This document shows, in pieces, positions 17,562 to 27,179 of a stretch of DNA of 47,925 nt. Source of the stretch: Verrucomicrobia bacterium ADurb.Bin006 (lineage in GTDB: Bacteria > Verrucomicrobiota > Verrucomicrobiia > Limisphaerales > J093); assembly GCA_002071485.1 (NCBI GenBank), contig MWFF01000094.1, positions 1 to 47,925 of the forward strand, read 5' to 3'. A program made the position numbers and the translations under genes. How positions within the stretch are numbered: position 1 is the stretch's first letter; every line of letters begins with the position of its first letter. Under the pieces are notes generated by a model, which searched no databases, was not told where the DNA came from, and saw only the letters and a program-made list of their open reading frames with translations.

Positions 17562-17729
17562 AGAATCTGCGATTCGGAGCACGATGGCCTTGCTGAATCT
17601 GCTGCCCCATGCGAGAACATCCGGTGTTGAGCCCGTGATCGGCCGTCTTCGCCGGACGGCAGGGCTCCGAGGCGGCGTTCACGGGTTCAAGCAGCAAACA
17701 ATCATCCTGATACGTCTCTTTATGCCCTT

Positions 17730-18758
17730 ATGAAAACACGACCCTCGATGCGCGCCGGATTGGCATTGGTTGCGGCTTTGGCTTGTTGGGCGACAGACCC
17801 GTGGGCCGCGGCCCAGACGCCCGCAGACCTCGAGATTCAACTCTACGCGGGGCTGACGATCACGGGCACGGTGGGCAGCGTTTACTCGATCGAGTATGTT
17901 GCCGACCTGGCTCAGGCGAACACACCGGGCGCCTGGCAATGCCTCGATTACGTGCAATTGTCGTCCAGCCCTTGCCTGTGGACCGACACATCGGCCCCCG
18001 CAACCGAGACTCGGTATTACCGCGCGGTTCAAATGGAGGCGCCCGCGGGCATGGTTTTCATCCCATCGGGGACATTCACGATGGGGAGTCCGGACGACGA
18101 GACCGACCGTCAGGGCGATGAAGGTCCGCTGACGGCTGTCGTCCTGAGCCGATGGTTTTGGATGGGGCGATACGAGGTGACACAGACCGAGTATGAGGCG
18201 CTGATGGGCAACAATCCGAGCGAGTTCAGAGGTGACTCGAGCCGTCCGGTGGACAGCGTGAGCTGGAACGACGCGGTCTTCTACTGCCTCAAGCTCACGC
18301 AGCGGGAGAGGGCGGCAGGGCGCATTCCTCCCACCTGGTTGTACCGGCTCCCGACCGAGGCGGAGTGGGAATACGCGGCGCGGGCGGGGACGACGACGCG
18401 ATTCAGTTACGGAGACGATCCGGGCTATTTCGAACTGGAGGACTTCGGGTGGTATGAGCTCAACAGCGGCGAGCAGACGCATCCGGTCGGGCAGAAACTG
18501 CCCAACGCCTGGGGCTTGTGCGACATGCACGGGAACGTGTCGGAGTGGTGCCAGGATTGGTATGCCGCGAGTCTGCCGGGGGGGATTTCAATCGACCCGC
18601 AGGGACCGGCGTCGGGTGAGACGCGAGTGCATCGCGGGGGCGACTGGGTGTACTGGGGCAATGGCGCGAGCCACTGCCGATCGGCCTATCGCAACTCGTT
18701 CTTCCCGGAGTTTGGGTACAGCAACTTCGGGTTCAGGGTTGTGCTGTCTAAGAATTGA
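17730..18758 (+). CDS. Exported formylglycine-generating enzyme (SUMF1)-like protein
   Basis: A 342-residue protein with a signal peptide (MRAGLALVAALACWATDPWAAAQ). Residues ~28-100 form a beta-rich stretch (ADLEIQLYAGLTITGTVGS, YSIEYVADLAQANTPGAWQC) resembling the leading module of many proteins in this group. Residues ~105-340 are an FGE-sulfatase domain: MVFIPSGTFTMGSPDDE, EVTQTEYEALMGNNPSEF, PVDSVSWNDAVFYC, RLPTEAEWEYAARAGT, WGLCDMHGNVSEWCQDWY, RGGDW and FGFRVV. True formylglycine enzymes use a C-terminal Cys pair; here the only Cys in that zone is in ASHCRSAYRN, so activity as a sulfatase activator is doubtful. It overlaps the convergent ThuA gene by 11 bp. Confidence 0.85.
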   Translation: MKTRPSMRAGLALVAALACWATDPWAAAQTPADLEIQLYAGLTITGTVGSVYSIEYVADLAQANTPGAWQCLDYVQLSSSPCLWTDTSAPATETRYYRAVQMEAPAGMVFIPSGTFTMGSPDDETDRQGDEGPLTAVVLSRWFWMGRYEVTQTEYEALMGNNPSEFRGDSSRPVDSVSWNDAVFYCLKLTQRERAAGRIPPTWLYRLPTEAEWEYAARAGTTTRFSYGDDPGYFELEDFGWYELNSGEQTHPVGQKLPNAWGLCDMHGNVSEWCQDWYAASLPGGISIDPQGPASGETRVHRGGDWVYWGNGASHCRSAYRNSFFPEFGYSNFGFRVVLSKN

Positions 18759-19521
18759 GACCCGCCGTCCACGCGCATCCGCGACGGAAGAGGTCGCCGA
18801 CGCCCGGGGCGGCAAGCGCTTTGGCATCGTGTCCGAGCACGCTGTGGAAGACGCGCCCCTTTCCGTAGTTCAGGACGAATGCCATTGGGTAGTCGATGTG
18901 ATCCACCTTGGATCTGGCGGTCGCGAGGACCCGAATCGGCGCGTCGCCGGCCAGGCAGGTATAGAGTTCGTCGTCGATCTCGAAGTCCTCGAGTCCCGCC
19001 GTGATCGGGTGTTCGGTGTCCATGATGCGGACGGTGAACGGGCCGCGCGGGTCGTGAGCGCGGAGCTTCGGATCCCAGACCCGCCCGGCCAGGTTCCTGA
19101 ACTCGGGCCAATCCAGCCAGGCGCCGCACGCGAAGTGGACGAGCATGAGTCCTTTGCCAGCCTCGACGAAGTTCCGAAGGTTGGTTCGGGCTGCCTGGCC
19201 TGGAGCGGGCACCTCCCAATTCATGAAGTGCAGCAGCACGGTGTCGTAGGTGTGCACGGACGGCGAATCGAGCAGATGCGGATCCTCGATTACCGTGACG
19301 GCGAGGCGCGGGTCCTGATGCAGCATTGTGACCAGGGCAGGCGCTGTTTCGCGCCACGGATGGCCGGGGTAATCGACGCCGGTGACCAGGAGGACGCGTT
19401 TCTTTGAACCCGGCCTGTCCTCAGCGGCCGGCAGGGATGTGGGGAGAAAAGGCACGCTGGCCAGCGCGGCGGCGCGCGCGAGGAATCGGCGGCGATTCAG
19501 GTTCCAGGGCTGTGTTGTCAT
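18748..19521 (-). CDS. Tat-exported ThuA-domain protein
   Basis: A 257-residue protein. I chose the ATG at 19521 because it puts a twin-arginine signal at the start: NRRRFLARAAALASVPFLP. The open frame extends upstream (ATG at 19578), but that would bury the signal. The rest is a single ThuA-like domain (RVLLVTGVDYPGHPWRETAP, HTYDTVLLHFMNWE, GKGLMLVHFACGAW, YPMAFVLNYGKGRVFHSVLG), the fold of the trehalose-utilisation protein. ThuA proteins are tied to sugar catabolism, but the catalytic role of most is not settled. A MFS transporter gene lies just upstream on the same strand, so transport plus processing of a sugar is plausible. Confidence 0.85.
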   Translation of the reverse strand: MTTQPWNLNRRRFLARAAALASVPFLPTSLPAAEDRPGSKKRVLLVTGVDYPGHPWRETAPALVTMLHQDPRLAVTVIEDPHLLDSPSVHTYDTVLLHFMNWEVPAPGQAARTNLRNFVEAGKGLMLVHFACGAWLDWPEFRNLAGRVWDPKLRAHDPRGPFTVRIMDTEHPITAGLEDFEIDDELYTCLAGDAPIRVLATARSKVDHIDYPMAFVLNYGKGRVFHSVLGHDAKALAAPGVGDLFRRGCAWTAGLNS

Positions 19522-19627
19522 AATACGGCGCGGGATCGGATCAGCTTGGTACGTCACGGGAAAGTCGTTGTGTTTCATGCGTTCTGGGGGCTTCCGCGTG
19601 TGAAAATGCGTGAGAACGCTCCGGTGT

Positions 19628-20836
19628 TCAAGCAGATCTTGGCGGACTGACATAGCGCAGGGCCAGCAGCCAGAGCATCCCGGCCATGAGGAGGCCGGCC
19701 ACAACCCAGGCGTGCATGTCGGTGTGTTGGGGAAAGAAGCGGAGCGAGAGGGCGCCGACAGCCGGCCCGGTGCAGGTGCCGGCGCCCAGGGCCGCTTCGT
19801 GGAATCCGCCGTGCTCGCCCTTGGTTTCGCCGACATCCATCGAGTAGAACAAGGATGAATAGTAGGCCAGGGCGACAGCCAGGCCAAACACAACCTGCGC
19901 GGCGATGAGCAGCCAAAGTTGGCGTCCGATCAGGACCCCCAGGAAGGCCAGAACCATGAGGACGTAGGCGCTCAACAGCCAGCGAAAGCGATAGTGCCAA
20001 CCGTCCCAGTGCCAAAGTAAGACGAAACCGAGAGTGCGCGCGAAGAACCAGGTCGAGCAGAAAAAACCGGCCAACATCGGCCCCAGCGAGAAGCGCTCGG
20101 CGATCTTCGGGATGACCGGCAACATGGCGTTGATGGCGATGTAGCAAAACGGGTTGGCCACCCAGGCCATCTGAAGGAACCGCCGTGGCGGCTGAGGCGA
20201 CCGGAGCCGCTCGGCCTCGCTGGCCAGGCCCTCGCCGTGGGGCGGAGCCGGCGCACGGGCGACGGGAATCGGGTGGGGCGGATTGACTGCCGGCGCAAGC
20301 CGGATCGTGAGAAGGACCTGGGCGAAGTGGATTGTCGAAGGCACGAGGAAGATGCTCGTGTGGCCCCACTGCTCGATCAGCGCGCCGCCCATAAAATAGG
20401 CTGCGCCGCCGCACACGGCCCAGACCACGTTGTAAACGCCCAGCAGATGCTTGAGCCGCGCGGGCGATTCGTGTTCGCTGACGATGGCTTCGAGGGTCGG
20501 CCACGTCAGGCTCATGCCCAGACTGCACAGCAGCGCCGCGCCGATATGCCCAGGCACACTCTGGGCAAGACCGGCAATGCCTGTGGCGACCGCCATCGTT
20601 CCGAAGCCGAGACGCAGGGCGAAAAAGTACCCTCGAGTCTGGGCAAACTTGCCGGCGAACCAGACTGCGATCGAGTAGACCAGACCGTTGAGCGCGGCGA
20701 GAGAGAGGTTTTCGAGGTTCGTGAAGCCGAACCGATCTCGCATGTAAAAATACAGGTAGCTGAAGTAGATCGTCGTGGCGAGGGCGTTCAAGCCTTCGAG
20801 CATCAGGGCGCCGGTTTTGACGCGGGGCGAGAACAT
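19628..20836 (-). CDS. MFS transporter
   Basis: A 402-residue membrane protein with about twelve hydrophobic helices in two halves of six, separated by a polar loop at residues ~185-222 (PPHPIPVARAPAPPHGEGLA). The first half shows the family motif A region (FAGKFAQTRG) and GLAQSVPGHIGAALLCSLGM. No charged pair or substrate signature tells the cargo. It lies ~105 bp upstream of the ThuA gene on the same strand, and carbohydrate genes surround it, so sugar transport is the best guess. Confidence 0.85.
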   Translation of the reverse strand: MFSPRVKTGALMLEGLNALATTIYFSYLYFYMRDRFGFTNLENLSLAALNGLVYSIAVWFAGKFAQTRGYFFALRLGFGTMAVATGIAGLAQSVPGHIGAALLCSLGMSLTWPTLEAIVSEHESPARLKHLLGVYNVVWAVCGGAAYFMGGALIEQWGHTSIFLVPSTIHFAQVLLTIRLAPAVNPPHPIPVARAPAPPHGEGLASEAERLRSPQPPRRFLQMAWVANPFCYIAINAMLPVIPKIAERFSLGPMLAGFFCSTWFFARTLGFVLLWHWDGWHYRFRWLLSAYVLMVLAFLGVLIGRQLWLLIAAQVVFGLAVALAYYSSLFYSMDVGETKGEHGGFHEAALGAGTCTGPAVGALSLRFFPQHTDMHAWVVAGLLMAGMLWLLALRYVSPPRSA

Positions 20837-21135
20837 GTGGAAGCGTGGTCAGAGCGGGGCGGGCGGCCTCAGACTGAAGAACTCAGAACGCAAACGCCGG
20901 GATGCGGCCTGATCGAGGCTCGCGATGCGGCCGCGTCCCAAGAGTGGCGTCGCAGCCCAATGGCCGCGGGCACGCCCGGACGGAGCCGGGCCGGACGGAT
21001 GTCCGGATTGAATCACGGATGTATGCCATGTGGGCCGGGACTGTGGCGGAAGGGCGTCTGGGCGTCAATGTGCGCCTCGTTTTCGCTCTTCACTTTCGCT
21101 TTGAAATATTTCGTCGGCCCGCCTACTCTGCGGTC

Positions 21136-21450
21136 GTGACCGTCGAAACCTTCGAGGCGGAAATCAACGACGCCCTTCGGGCATACGACAAGCATATCGT
21201 GTGCATCGACAAGCCTACTGTGGATTGCCGCGAGACCCTGCGATCGCTCATCGAAAAAGCAATCATCGCCTACGAGACGCGCGGTCCGCACCTCCGCCAC
21301 GGCATTGCGCTCGACAAGCACGTGACGATCATCCTGAGCCAATCGCAGACCGACCGGCCCCTGTGCGGCATCTACTTCAATCTGGTGACGCCTTATTACC
21401 AGAAGCAAGCCCAACGCGCCGTCGGCGCTCACGAGGGCCAGCAAGGCTAG
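21136..21450 (+). CDS. Small hypothetical protein
   Basis: A 104-residue protein from the GTG at 21136; longer starts (20902, 21016) would add low-complexity sequence translated from GC-rich intergenic DNA. It is compact and mixed alpha/beta (VETFEAEINDALRAYDKHIV, CRETLRSLIEKAIIAYETRG, HVTIILSQSQTDRPLCGIYF, NLVTPYYQKQAQRAV), with no signal peptide or membrane helix. I do not recognise the family. It precedes the beta-helix gene by 36 bp on the same strand and may be co-transcribed. Confidence 0.6.
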   Translation: MTVETFEAEINDALRAYDKHIVCIDKPTVDCRETLRSLIEKAIIAYETRGPHLRHGIALDKHVTIILSQSQTDRPLCGIYFNLVTPYYQKQAQRAVGAHEGQQG

Positions 21451-21486
21451 CCTGGAAACCAAATTCCAGGACAAGAACACAGAATC

Positions 21487-23535
21487 ATGAACTCGATGCG
21501 CTTGCGAGTGTTGTGGGTGGTGCTGCTCGCCGCGGCCTGTGCGGGCCGAGTCGAGGCGAAGACCCTCGTGTTGAATGTGGCGACCGATGGGAATGACCTT
21601 TGGTCGGGCGAGCTTGCCATTCCGGCGCCGAGTCTTGACGACGGACCGCTGGCCACGCTCTCGGCGGCTCTGGACAAAGTCCGGGATGCCCGGTATCAAG
21701 GGCTCTCGACGGTCGACAGCTTCACTATTCTGGTGCGGGGCGGGACGTATCGCCTGGCGGAGCCGCTTGTGCTCACTCCCGACCACTCCGGCCCCAGCGC
21801 CCAGCAACCGCTGGTAATCAGCGCCTATCCCGGTGAGAAGCCGATCCTGAGCGGCGGACGCCGGATCGCGGGGTGGAGGCGCTCGGTCGACAAGCTGGGC
21901 TGCTGGGAGACGGACGTGTCCGACGTCCGCGCCGGCACATGGTATTTCCGCCAGCTCTTCGTCAACGGACAGCGCAAGGTGCGCGCCCGGACGCCGAACG
22001 CCGGGTTCTATCGCATCCAAGGCGAGAGTCCGCAGGACAAGCCGATCCAGCTCAAGTTCAAAGCGGGGGACATCAAGAAGGAGTGGGCCGAGGCTGGGGA
22101 CGTCGAGGTTGTGGCCTATCTCGCATGGGCCGATCTCCGGATGCCCATTCGGGCTGTGGATGAGACCAACGCGGTTGCCACGCTTGCGGGCGATCCGCGG
22201 CCTTCCAACAAGGAGGCCAATGCGCAGTATTACATCGAGAATGCGCCTGACGCGCTCGATCGGGCGGGGGAGTGGTATCTCGACCCAAAGACCGGCGTTC
22301 TGACTTATTGCGCCGAGGCGGGGGAAGATGTTCAGCAAGCGGAGGTGGTGGCTCCCGTTCTCGATGAACTGGTGATTTTCCGGGGTGATTTTGCGGGCAA
22401 ACAGCCCGTGGCGAACGTCGTGCTGCGCGGGCTCACGTTCGCCCACACGGATTACAGATTGGAAGCCGCCGGCTATGCCGACGTTCAGGCGGCGATCGGG
22501 ATTGCGGGTGACATCCGGGCCGAGGGGGCGGTCGGATGCGTGGTCGAGGATTGCGTGTTCACGTGTCTGGGCGGATACGGGCTCGATCTGGGCAAGGGGT
22601 GCCAGGGTTGGAGGGTGGTGGGCAACGAGTTCACTGACCTGGGGGCCGGCGGCATCCGGATCGGCGAGACCACGGTGCGCACGGATGCGATCGAGGAGTG
22701 TCACGGACACGTCGTCACGGACAATCGGCTGAGTCGGCTTGGGCGGATTTTTGCGTCGGGGGTGGGGATTTTGATTCTACAGAGTGGGAACAACCGGGTG
22801 GCTCACAACGAGATTTCCGACCTGTTCTACACGGCCATTTCAGTCGGCTGGAACTGGGGGTACCAGGAGACGCCCTGCCGCGACAACCTCATCGAGTTCA
22901 ATCATCTCCATGACATCGGCCAGAACCTCCTCAGCGACATGGGAGCCATCTACACGCTGGGCATTCAGAGAGGCACTGTCATCCGAAACAACCTCATCCA
23001 CGACGTCCACGCGTTTACCTATGGCGGATGGGGGCTCTACACCGATGAGGGGAGCAGTTACATCACGCTCGAAAACAACGTGGTCTATCGATGCAAGAGC
23101 GCCGGATTCCACGAGCACTACGGGCGTGAGAACGTTGTGCGCAACAACATCTTCGCCTTCAACACCGAACACCAGCTCATGCGCTCGCGCGAGGAAGACC
23201 ACATCTCGTTCACCTTCGAGCGCAATATTGTATACTTCGATTCCGGCGACCTCTTGGGCGGCAGTTGGACGAACAACCGATTCCGGCTCGATAACAACGT
23301 CTATTTCGACGGACGGCCCGAGGCCCGCCCCGACTCGATGCGTTTTGCCGGAGCCACACTGGCCGAATGGCAGGCTCGAGGACACGACATCCATTCCGTC
23401 GTAGCCGACCCGATGTTTTACAATTCGCGCGCCTACAACTTCCGGCTCAACCTGGACTCGCCGGCCCTAAAGCTGGAGTTCAATCCGATCGATCTACGCA
23501 GGGTCGGCCTTCGCCGCAAAGGCCAGCGGCAGTGA
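21487..23535 (+). CDS. Secreted right-handed beta-helix protein
   Basis: A 682-residue protein with a signal peptide (MRLRVLWVVLLAAACAGRVEA). The start of the mature part (VLNVATDGNDLWSGELAIPA) and the segment ILVRGGTYRLAEPLVLTPDH are typical of large secreted beta-helix proteins of Planctomycetota and Verrucomicrobiota. From residue ~300 on there are many short repeats of the parallel beta-helix type, rich in N, such as ARGLTFAHTDYR-like turns, NRVAHNEISDLFYTAISVGW, IRNNLIHDVHAF and LENNVVYRCKSAGFHEH. This fold is shared by pectate lyases, polysaccharide lyases and epimerases. A polysaccharide-degrading role is likely; the exact enzyme class cannot be assigned. Confidence 0.85.
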   Translation: MNSMRLRVLWVVLLAAACAGRVEAKTLVLNVATDGNDLWSGELAIPAPSLDDGPLATLSAALDKVRDARYQGLSTVDSFTILVRGGTYRLAEPLVLTPDHSGPSAQQPLVISAYPGEKPILSGGRRIAGWRRSVDKLGCWETDVSDVRAGTWYFRQLFVNGQRKVRARTPNAGFYRIQGESPQDKPIQLKFKAGDIKKEWAEAGDVEVVAYLAWADLRMPIRAVDETNAVATLAGDPRPSNKEANAQYYIENAPDALDRAGEWYLDPKTGVLTYCAEAGEDVQQAEVVAPVLDELVIFRGDFAGKQPVANVVLRGLTFAHTDYRLEAAGYADVQAAIGIAGDIRAEGAVGCVVEDCVFTCLGGYGLDLGKGCQGWRVVGNEFTDLGAGGIRIGETTVRTDAIEECHGHVVTDNRLSRLGRIFASGVGILILQSGNNRVAHNEISDLFYTAISVGWNWGYQETPCRDNLIEFNHLHDIGQNLLSDMGAIYTLGIQRGTVIRNNLIHDVHAFTYGGWGLYTDEGSSYITLENNVVYRCKSAGFHEHYGRENVVRNNIFAFNTEHQLMRSREEDHISFTFERNIVYFDSGDLLGGSWTNNRFRLDNNVYFDGRPEARPDSMRFAGATLAEWQARGHDIHSVVADPMFYNSRAYNFRLNLDSPALKLEFNPIDLRRVGLRRKGQRQ

Positions 23536-23554
23536 GGCTGGCAGTGAGGCTGAA

Positions 23555-24031
23555 TGACCACGGCCTCGATGACACGGAAGTCCACCCACGCCACATAGAA
23601 ACTGGCGTCGGCGAGGTCCGCTTGCGTGTCCGTTGTTGTCTTGCGCGCTTGAATGATGAACTTCCCTTCGAGGAACTCGTACGAGAGGAAGGCGCGCGAG
23701 GCCAACGGCACCGAGGTCTCCGGCTCGAGGTCCGCCATCTGCAACAAGAGGGTGCCGTCAGCGCCCGTTTTGCCGGGAACAACCAACTCGTAGACGCCCG
23801 TGCCAGTCCGGGTTGCGGCCACTTGACCACCCCGGCCGCCAAGCCGGCGGCGTGCGCGTTGGGACCGATCCAGCGCGCCTGACCCTTGGCGGTCGGACTG
23901 CCGGCCTCGCCGCCGAGCCATCCCTGGTCGTACGGGAACCAGGCGATGGAGAAGCTGAAATTGGCTTCAGGACTCGAACCGTGCGTGCCCGCGCGCTCGG
24001 TGTTCACAGCCAGTGGGTTGCACAGGGACAA
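23555..24031 (-). pseudogene. Frameshifted gene, product unknown
   Basis: Two frames on the minus strand carry successive parts of one protein. From 24031 one frame reads SLCNPLAVNTERAGTHGSSP, ANFSFSIAWFPYDQGWLGGE and HAAGLAAGVVKW; near 23815-23835 the coherent sequence jumps to another frame, reading GVYELVVPGKTGADGTLLLQ, ASRAFLSYEFLEGKFIIQAR and DLADASFYVAWVDFRVIEAV. No normal start or signal remains at the 5' end. Beta-rich, probably an exported protein; I do not recognise the family. It lies between the beta-helix gene and the GH38-like gene. Confidence 0.6.
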
Positions 24032-24085
24032 GCCAGGCTTGACCGGGGTTGGCGGTCAAGCAGCATTGGCGAGGAGGCCCAGTTT

Positions 24086-26935
24086 TCATTCCAGTCCCGC
24101 GGTCGAACTGGCGATGACCACGCTCGCGGGCGCGAAAGGTTTCATCTCGAGATGGAACATGCGCGCGCGCACAGGTATGGGCGCGCCCAGCGGGCGTCCG
24201 CGCAGGTCGACCGGTTGGACGAATCGAGGGTCCATGCCAAGGGGCAGGCGCACACCGCAACGGCCGCCACGCCCGGCGTATTCCCAGAGCCGCAAAACGG
24301 TGCCGGGTCCGTCCGGGTTGGGACCGAATGCCGTCACGCGCACACCGTCGAGTTCAACGCTGAGGCCGGTCTGGCGAGCAGGAAGCGGTCCCGCCGGACC
24401 GTCCGCCCATGCCATTTGCAGGGGAAATCGCGCTTCGAGGGAGGGAGCGATCAGCGCGTCAGCCGCATTCTCGGCTTCCTTGACCGACCAAATTCGCACT
24501 CGGGCCGTCCAGGTGCCGCTGTTCCAGAGGCGGAAGTTCGTGGTCCATTGGTTGTTGAAGAGGTTCACGTAAACCGTCGGACGGCGCGGGACGAAATCGA
24601 GCGAGTATTGCCAACAGCCGGGGGTGTCGAGGCTCACCAGTGGATTGTCGAGGGCGCACAGGCCGACGCCCCAGCCGCCGGGCTCGGCGATTGTGAGGCC
24701 CGTATCGAGGCCATACAGGTTGCGGTTCGCGCCGGGCACAATCTCATGCGCGGGATCGATGATTGACCCGAGGCGTCCGAGGCGGAACCGCGGCTGCTCG
24801 ACTTTGAAGGGCAGGCAGAGCCAACCGGCTTCCGGCCAGGGATCGGGCGCCTTGTCGTGCACCGTCAACTCGAGGTCGGCGCAGGGTTGCTCCTGATACA
24901 GGATGAAACGCGTGGTGACGGCCGGCACGTCCGGCGTCGCAGGGGCTGCCAGAGTCGCGGTCTGGGCCGCGCGCGTCCGTTCGATGCTCAACTTCCACGT
25001 CCGCGGCGAACCGGCGCGGTACGGGACCTCGGACGCGGACGGCAGATTCGGTTTGCCCAGTTCGTTCGTAGCCCAATCTGCATTGATCTTCACGTAAGCA
25101 TTCACGTAGGCCTGGACTTCGTTCGAGGAGAAACGCTCGTACAAGTACTGGCCAAAACCGTGCGGCGCGGTCCGATCGACCAACTCGCGCCCGGACTGCC
25201 GGTCGACAAGCGAGCGGACCACGCCGCGCTCCGGGTCGAGCGTTGCCCGAAAGAACCGGCTCGACAGGATCGGCTGCCCGGATGGATTGGGCCGCGGCGC
25301 TTCGGCGACGGGCGTGCGCGACAAGCGATACGTCCGGTAACCGGACGGCGGCACCGAGCGCGCCACGAACCGGCGCAGGCCCTGACCCGGCTCGATGCAC
25401 ATCTGGGCAGGCCCGTCGTCGGCGGACCGGATTGTGTTGAAACCGGCAGTCATTGCGTCGGGGAGGTCCACGACGCCGTCGCGTGGCCAGGGAAGCGGAT
25501 TGAACACGACGAAGCGGAGGCCTTCGAGATTCACGGATCGAGCCAGGGCGCGCATCTGGTCTTCGAGCGCAGGCTGGGTCAGGCGAGCCGCGTCTTCGAT
25601 GTACGCCGTGTGCTCGGCCCACGAGGACTCGATGCGCGCGAACCGGCCGGCGTCGCGCTCCTGACGCCATTTGTCTCCGTAGTGCTGGATGTACTTGCCG
25701 TAGATCCACCAGTAGGCGCCTCCCCACGTATGCTCGCCGTACAGCAGGCTCTTCTCGTAAGCCGCTGCGATCCCCTCTCCATCCCCCATCCCCGATCTTC
25801 CATCTCCGATCTCCGATTTCCCAATCCAACTCCGCATGTGCGTGTCGAGCGTCTCGCGGATCGCGATCGACGGGCGGATGTTTCGGGCCAGCCGGGCGCC
25901 GGCCGGATCGCACATCGGACCGTGAATCCAGGTGTCGGGCATATCGCCCCGCACAACCGGCAACTCGGCTTTCTCCGCAAGGATCGCGTCCGAGAAATCG
26001 GAGAGTCGGCCGATGCGCACCCGCACGCCGGGGAGCTTGACCGCCGCCTCTTCGAGCAGCGTCTTCACCTCGTCCGGACGCGGCGGGCCGTGGTTGTCGC
26101 CGGTGTGGATCAGCGCGAGCCAGGTCTTGTGCGGCCAGTCCGCGGGCGGCACCAGGCCGGTGCCGTAGCTCTCGGCCGTGTACATCGTGAGCAACCGCGA
26201 CCGGTCTGGCCCCTCCCACCAGAAGAGGATCGGGACGCGCGGCGAACTGCTGGCGGCATTGCAGCCGAGGTGGAGAAAATCGACCCCCGCGTGCCGCAGC
26301 AATGTCGGCAGAATCCAGGAGTGACACGGAACATCGGTCATCTTGGCGTCGCGCGGCAGTTCGAGTCCGGCATCCCGGCAGAGCCGTGACGAATAGCCCA
26401 GGCCGCGCACCAGATCCTCCGGTTCGAGCAACTCGGTGTGTGTCGTGAAAGGCAGGGCGTGGACGACAAACCGGCCCTCCCTGAACGCCGCGTTCACCCG
26501 CCGGCGACGGGCGTCGTTCTGACCGGGCCAGTCCCCGACGATCTGCGTCAGCGGCCAGCCGGGCAGGGTCCAAACGAACTGGCGGTCGAGCGGCAGCGCG
26601 CGGTTCTGGTCCACGACCTCGAGCGCCTGGTCGATCATGGTCGTGCGATAGCGCTGGACGACATTGCTCGCCATGTCGGTGTATCCGATGTCGAAGTGCG
26701 TCTTGAACACCACCACCACGGCTTCGAGTTGCGGCGGCACCGCCGCGCCGATGCGCGGGCAATGGGTGATCATCGCCACCACGGCCAGCAAACACGCAAG
26801 CCGGCCCACCGACGTCACGACATGGGGAAAGGCATTCACAACGGCTTGTCTACAGGCAGCCGGAGCGCGCGTCAAACACGGGCCCCTGGAGAAAGCTGAA
26901 GTTACCCGGTTGCAGATGGCTTCCCCGCTGACCAC
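24086..26935 (-). CDS. GH38-like / DUF5054 glycosidase, probably exported
   Basis: A protein of up to 949 residues. The first ~32 residues from the ATG at 26935 look non-coding; a GTG at 26839 would start just before a signal-like stretch (SVGRLACLLAVVAMITHC). The catalytic half begins AVVVVFKTHFDIGYTDMASN, the metal-binding HxD-type opening of GH38 alpha-mannosidases and DUF5054 proteins. It continues with WTLPGWPLTQI, HSWILPTLLRHAG, IHTGDNHGPP and EHTWGGAYWW. The C-terminal half is a beta-sandwich (SRFFRATLDPERGVVRSLVD, DLELTVHDKAPDPWPEAGW). An in-frame heptamer repeat (IGKSEIGDGRSGMGDGEG, ~25770-25835) interrupts the catalytic half. The substrate is probably a glycan with mannose-like units. 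Confidence 0.8.
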   Translation of the reverse strand: MVSGEAICNRVTSAFSRGPCLTRAPAACRQAVVNAFPHVVTSVGRLACLLAVVAMITHCPRIGAAVPPQLEAVVVVFKTHFDIGYTDMASNVVQRYRTTMIDQALEVVDQNRALPLDRQFVWTLPGWPLTQIVGDWPGQNDARRRRVNAAFREGRFVVHALPFTTHTELLEPEDLVRGLGYSSRLCRDAGLELPRDAKMTDVPCHSWILPTLLRHAGVDFLHLGCNAASSSPRVPILFWWEGPDRSRLLTMYTAESYGTGLVPPADWPHKTWLALIHTGDNHGPPRPDEVKTLLEEAAVKLPGVRVRIGRLSDFSDAILAEKAELPVVRGDMPDTWIHGPMCDPAGARLARNIRPSIAIRETLDTHMRSWIGKSEIGDGRSGMGDGEGIAAAYEKSLLYGEHTWGGAYWWIYGKYIQHYGDKWRQERDAGRFARIESSWAEHTAYIEDAARLTQPALEDQMRALARSVNLEGLRFVVFNPLPWPRDGVVDLPDAMTAGFNTIRSADDGPAQMCIEPGQGLRRFVARSVPPSGYRTYRLSRTPVAEAPRPNPSGQPILSSRFFRATLDPERGVVRSLVDRQSGRELVDRTAPHGFGQYLYERFSSNEVQAYVNAYVKINADWATNELGKPNLPSASEVPYRAGSPRTWKLSIERTRAAQTATLAAPATPDVPAVTTRFILYQEQPCADLELTVHDKAPDPWPEAGWLCLPFKVEQPRFRLGRLGSIIDPAHEIVPGANRNLYGLDTGLTIAEPGGWGVGLCALDNPLVSLDTPGCWQYSLDFVPRRPTVYVNLFNNQWTTNFRLWNSGTWTARVRIWSVKEAENAADALIAPSLEARFPLQMAWADGPAGPLPARQTGLSVELDGVRVTAFGPNPDGPGTVLRLWEYAGRGGRCGVRLPLGMDPRFVQPVDLRGRPLGAPIPVRARMFHLEMKPFAPASVVIASSTAGLE

Positions 26936-27007
26936 ACCGCTCTGCTCAAAGCGGTCCGCGGAAGGTCAGGACAGTGATGTGCGAACCCACCTCCCCATGA
27001 TGTCGAG

Positions 27008-27145
27008 TCCGGAGAATGGCGCCCCTCGACGACACCTCCGAACATGGCGACAATCGACCGCGCGCCGGCGTCGACAGCGCCTCTAACGCGAAATTCGGGG
27101 CTGTTCGATGCCCCAACCGCTTGCCAATACCCATTGTCCATGTTG
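27008..27145. repeat. 138-bp direct repeat, copy 1
   Basis: Starts TCCGGAGAATGGCGCC and ends TTGTCCATGTTG; same orientation and nearly the same sequence as 28381-28518, exactly 1373 bp apart. The two copies enclose the mazE/mazF remnant. Confidence 0.9.
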
Positions 27146-27179
27146 GTCTTTGGCGATCTAGTGTGGGTGAAAGGCGCGG

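Noticed and set aside
17730..18758. Calling the FGE-like protein a working sulfatase activator
   Set aside because: The C-terminal active-site cysteine pair is not visible and no sulfatase gene lies nearby.
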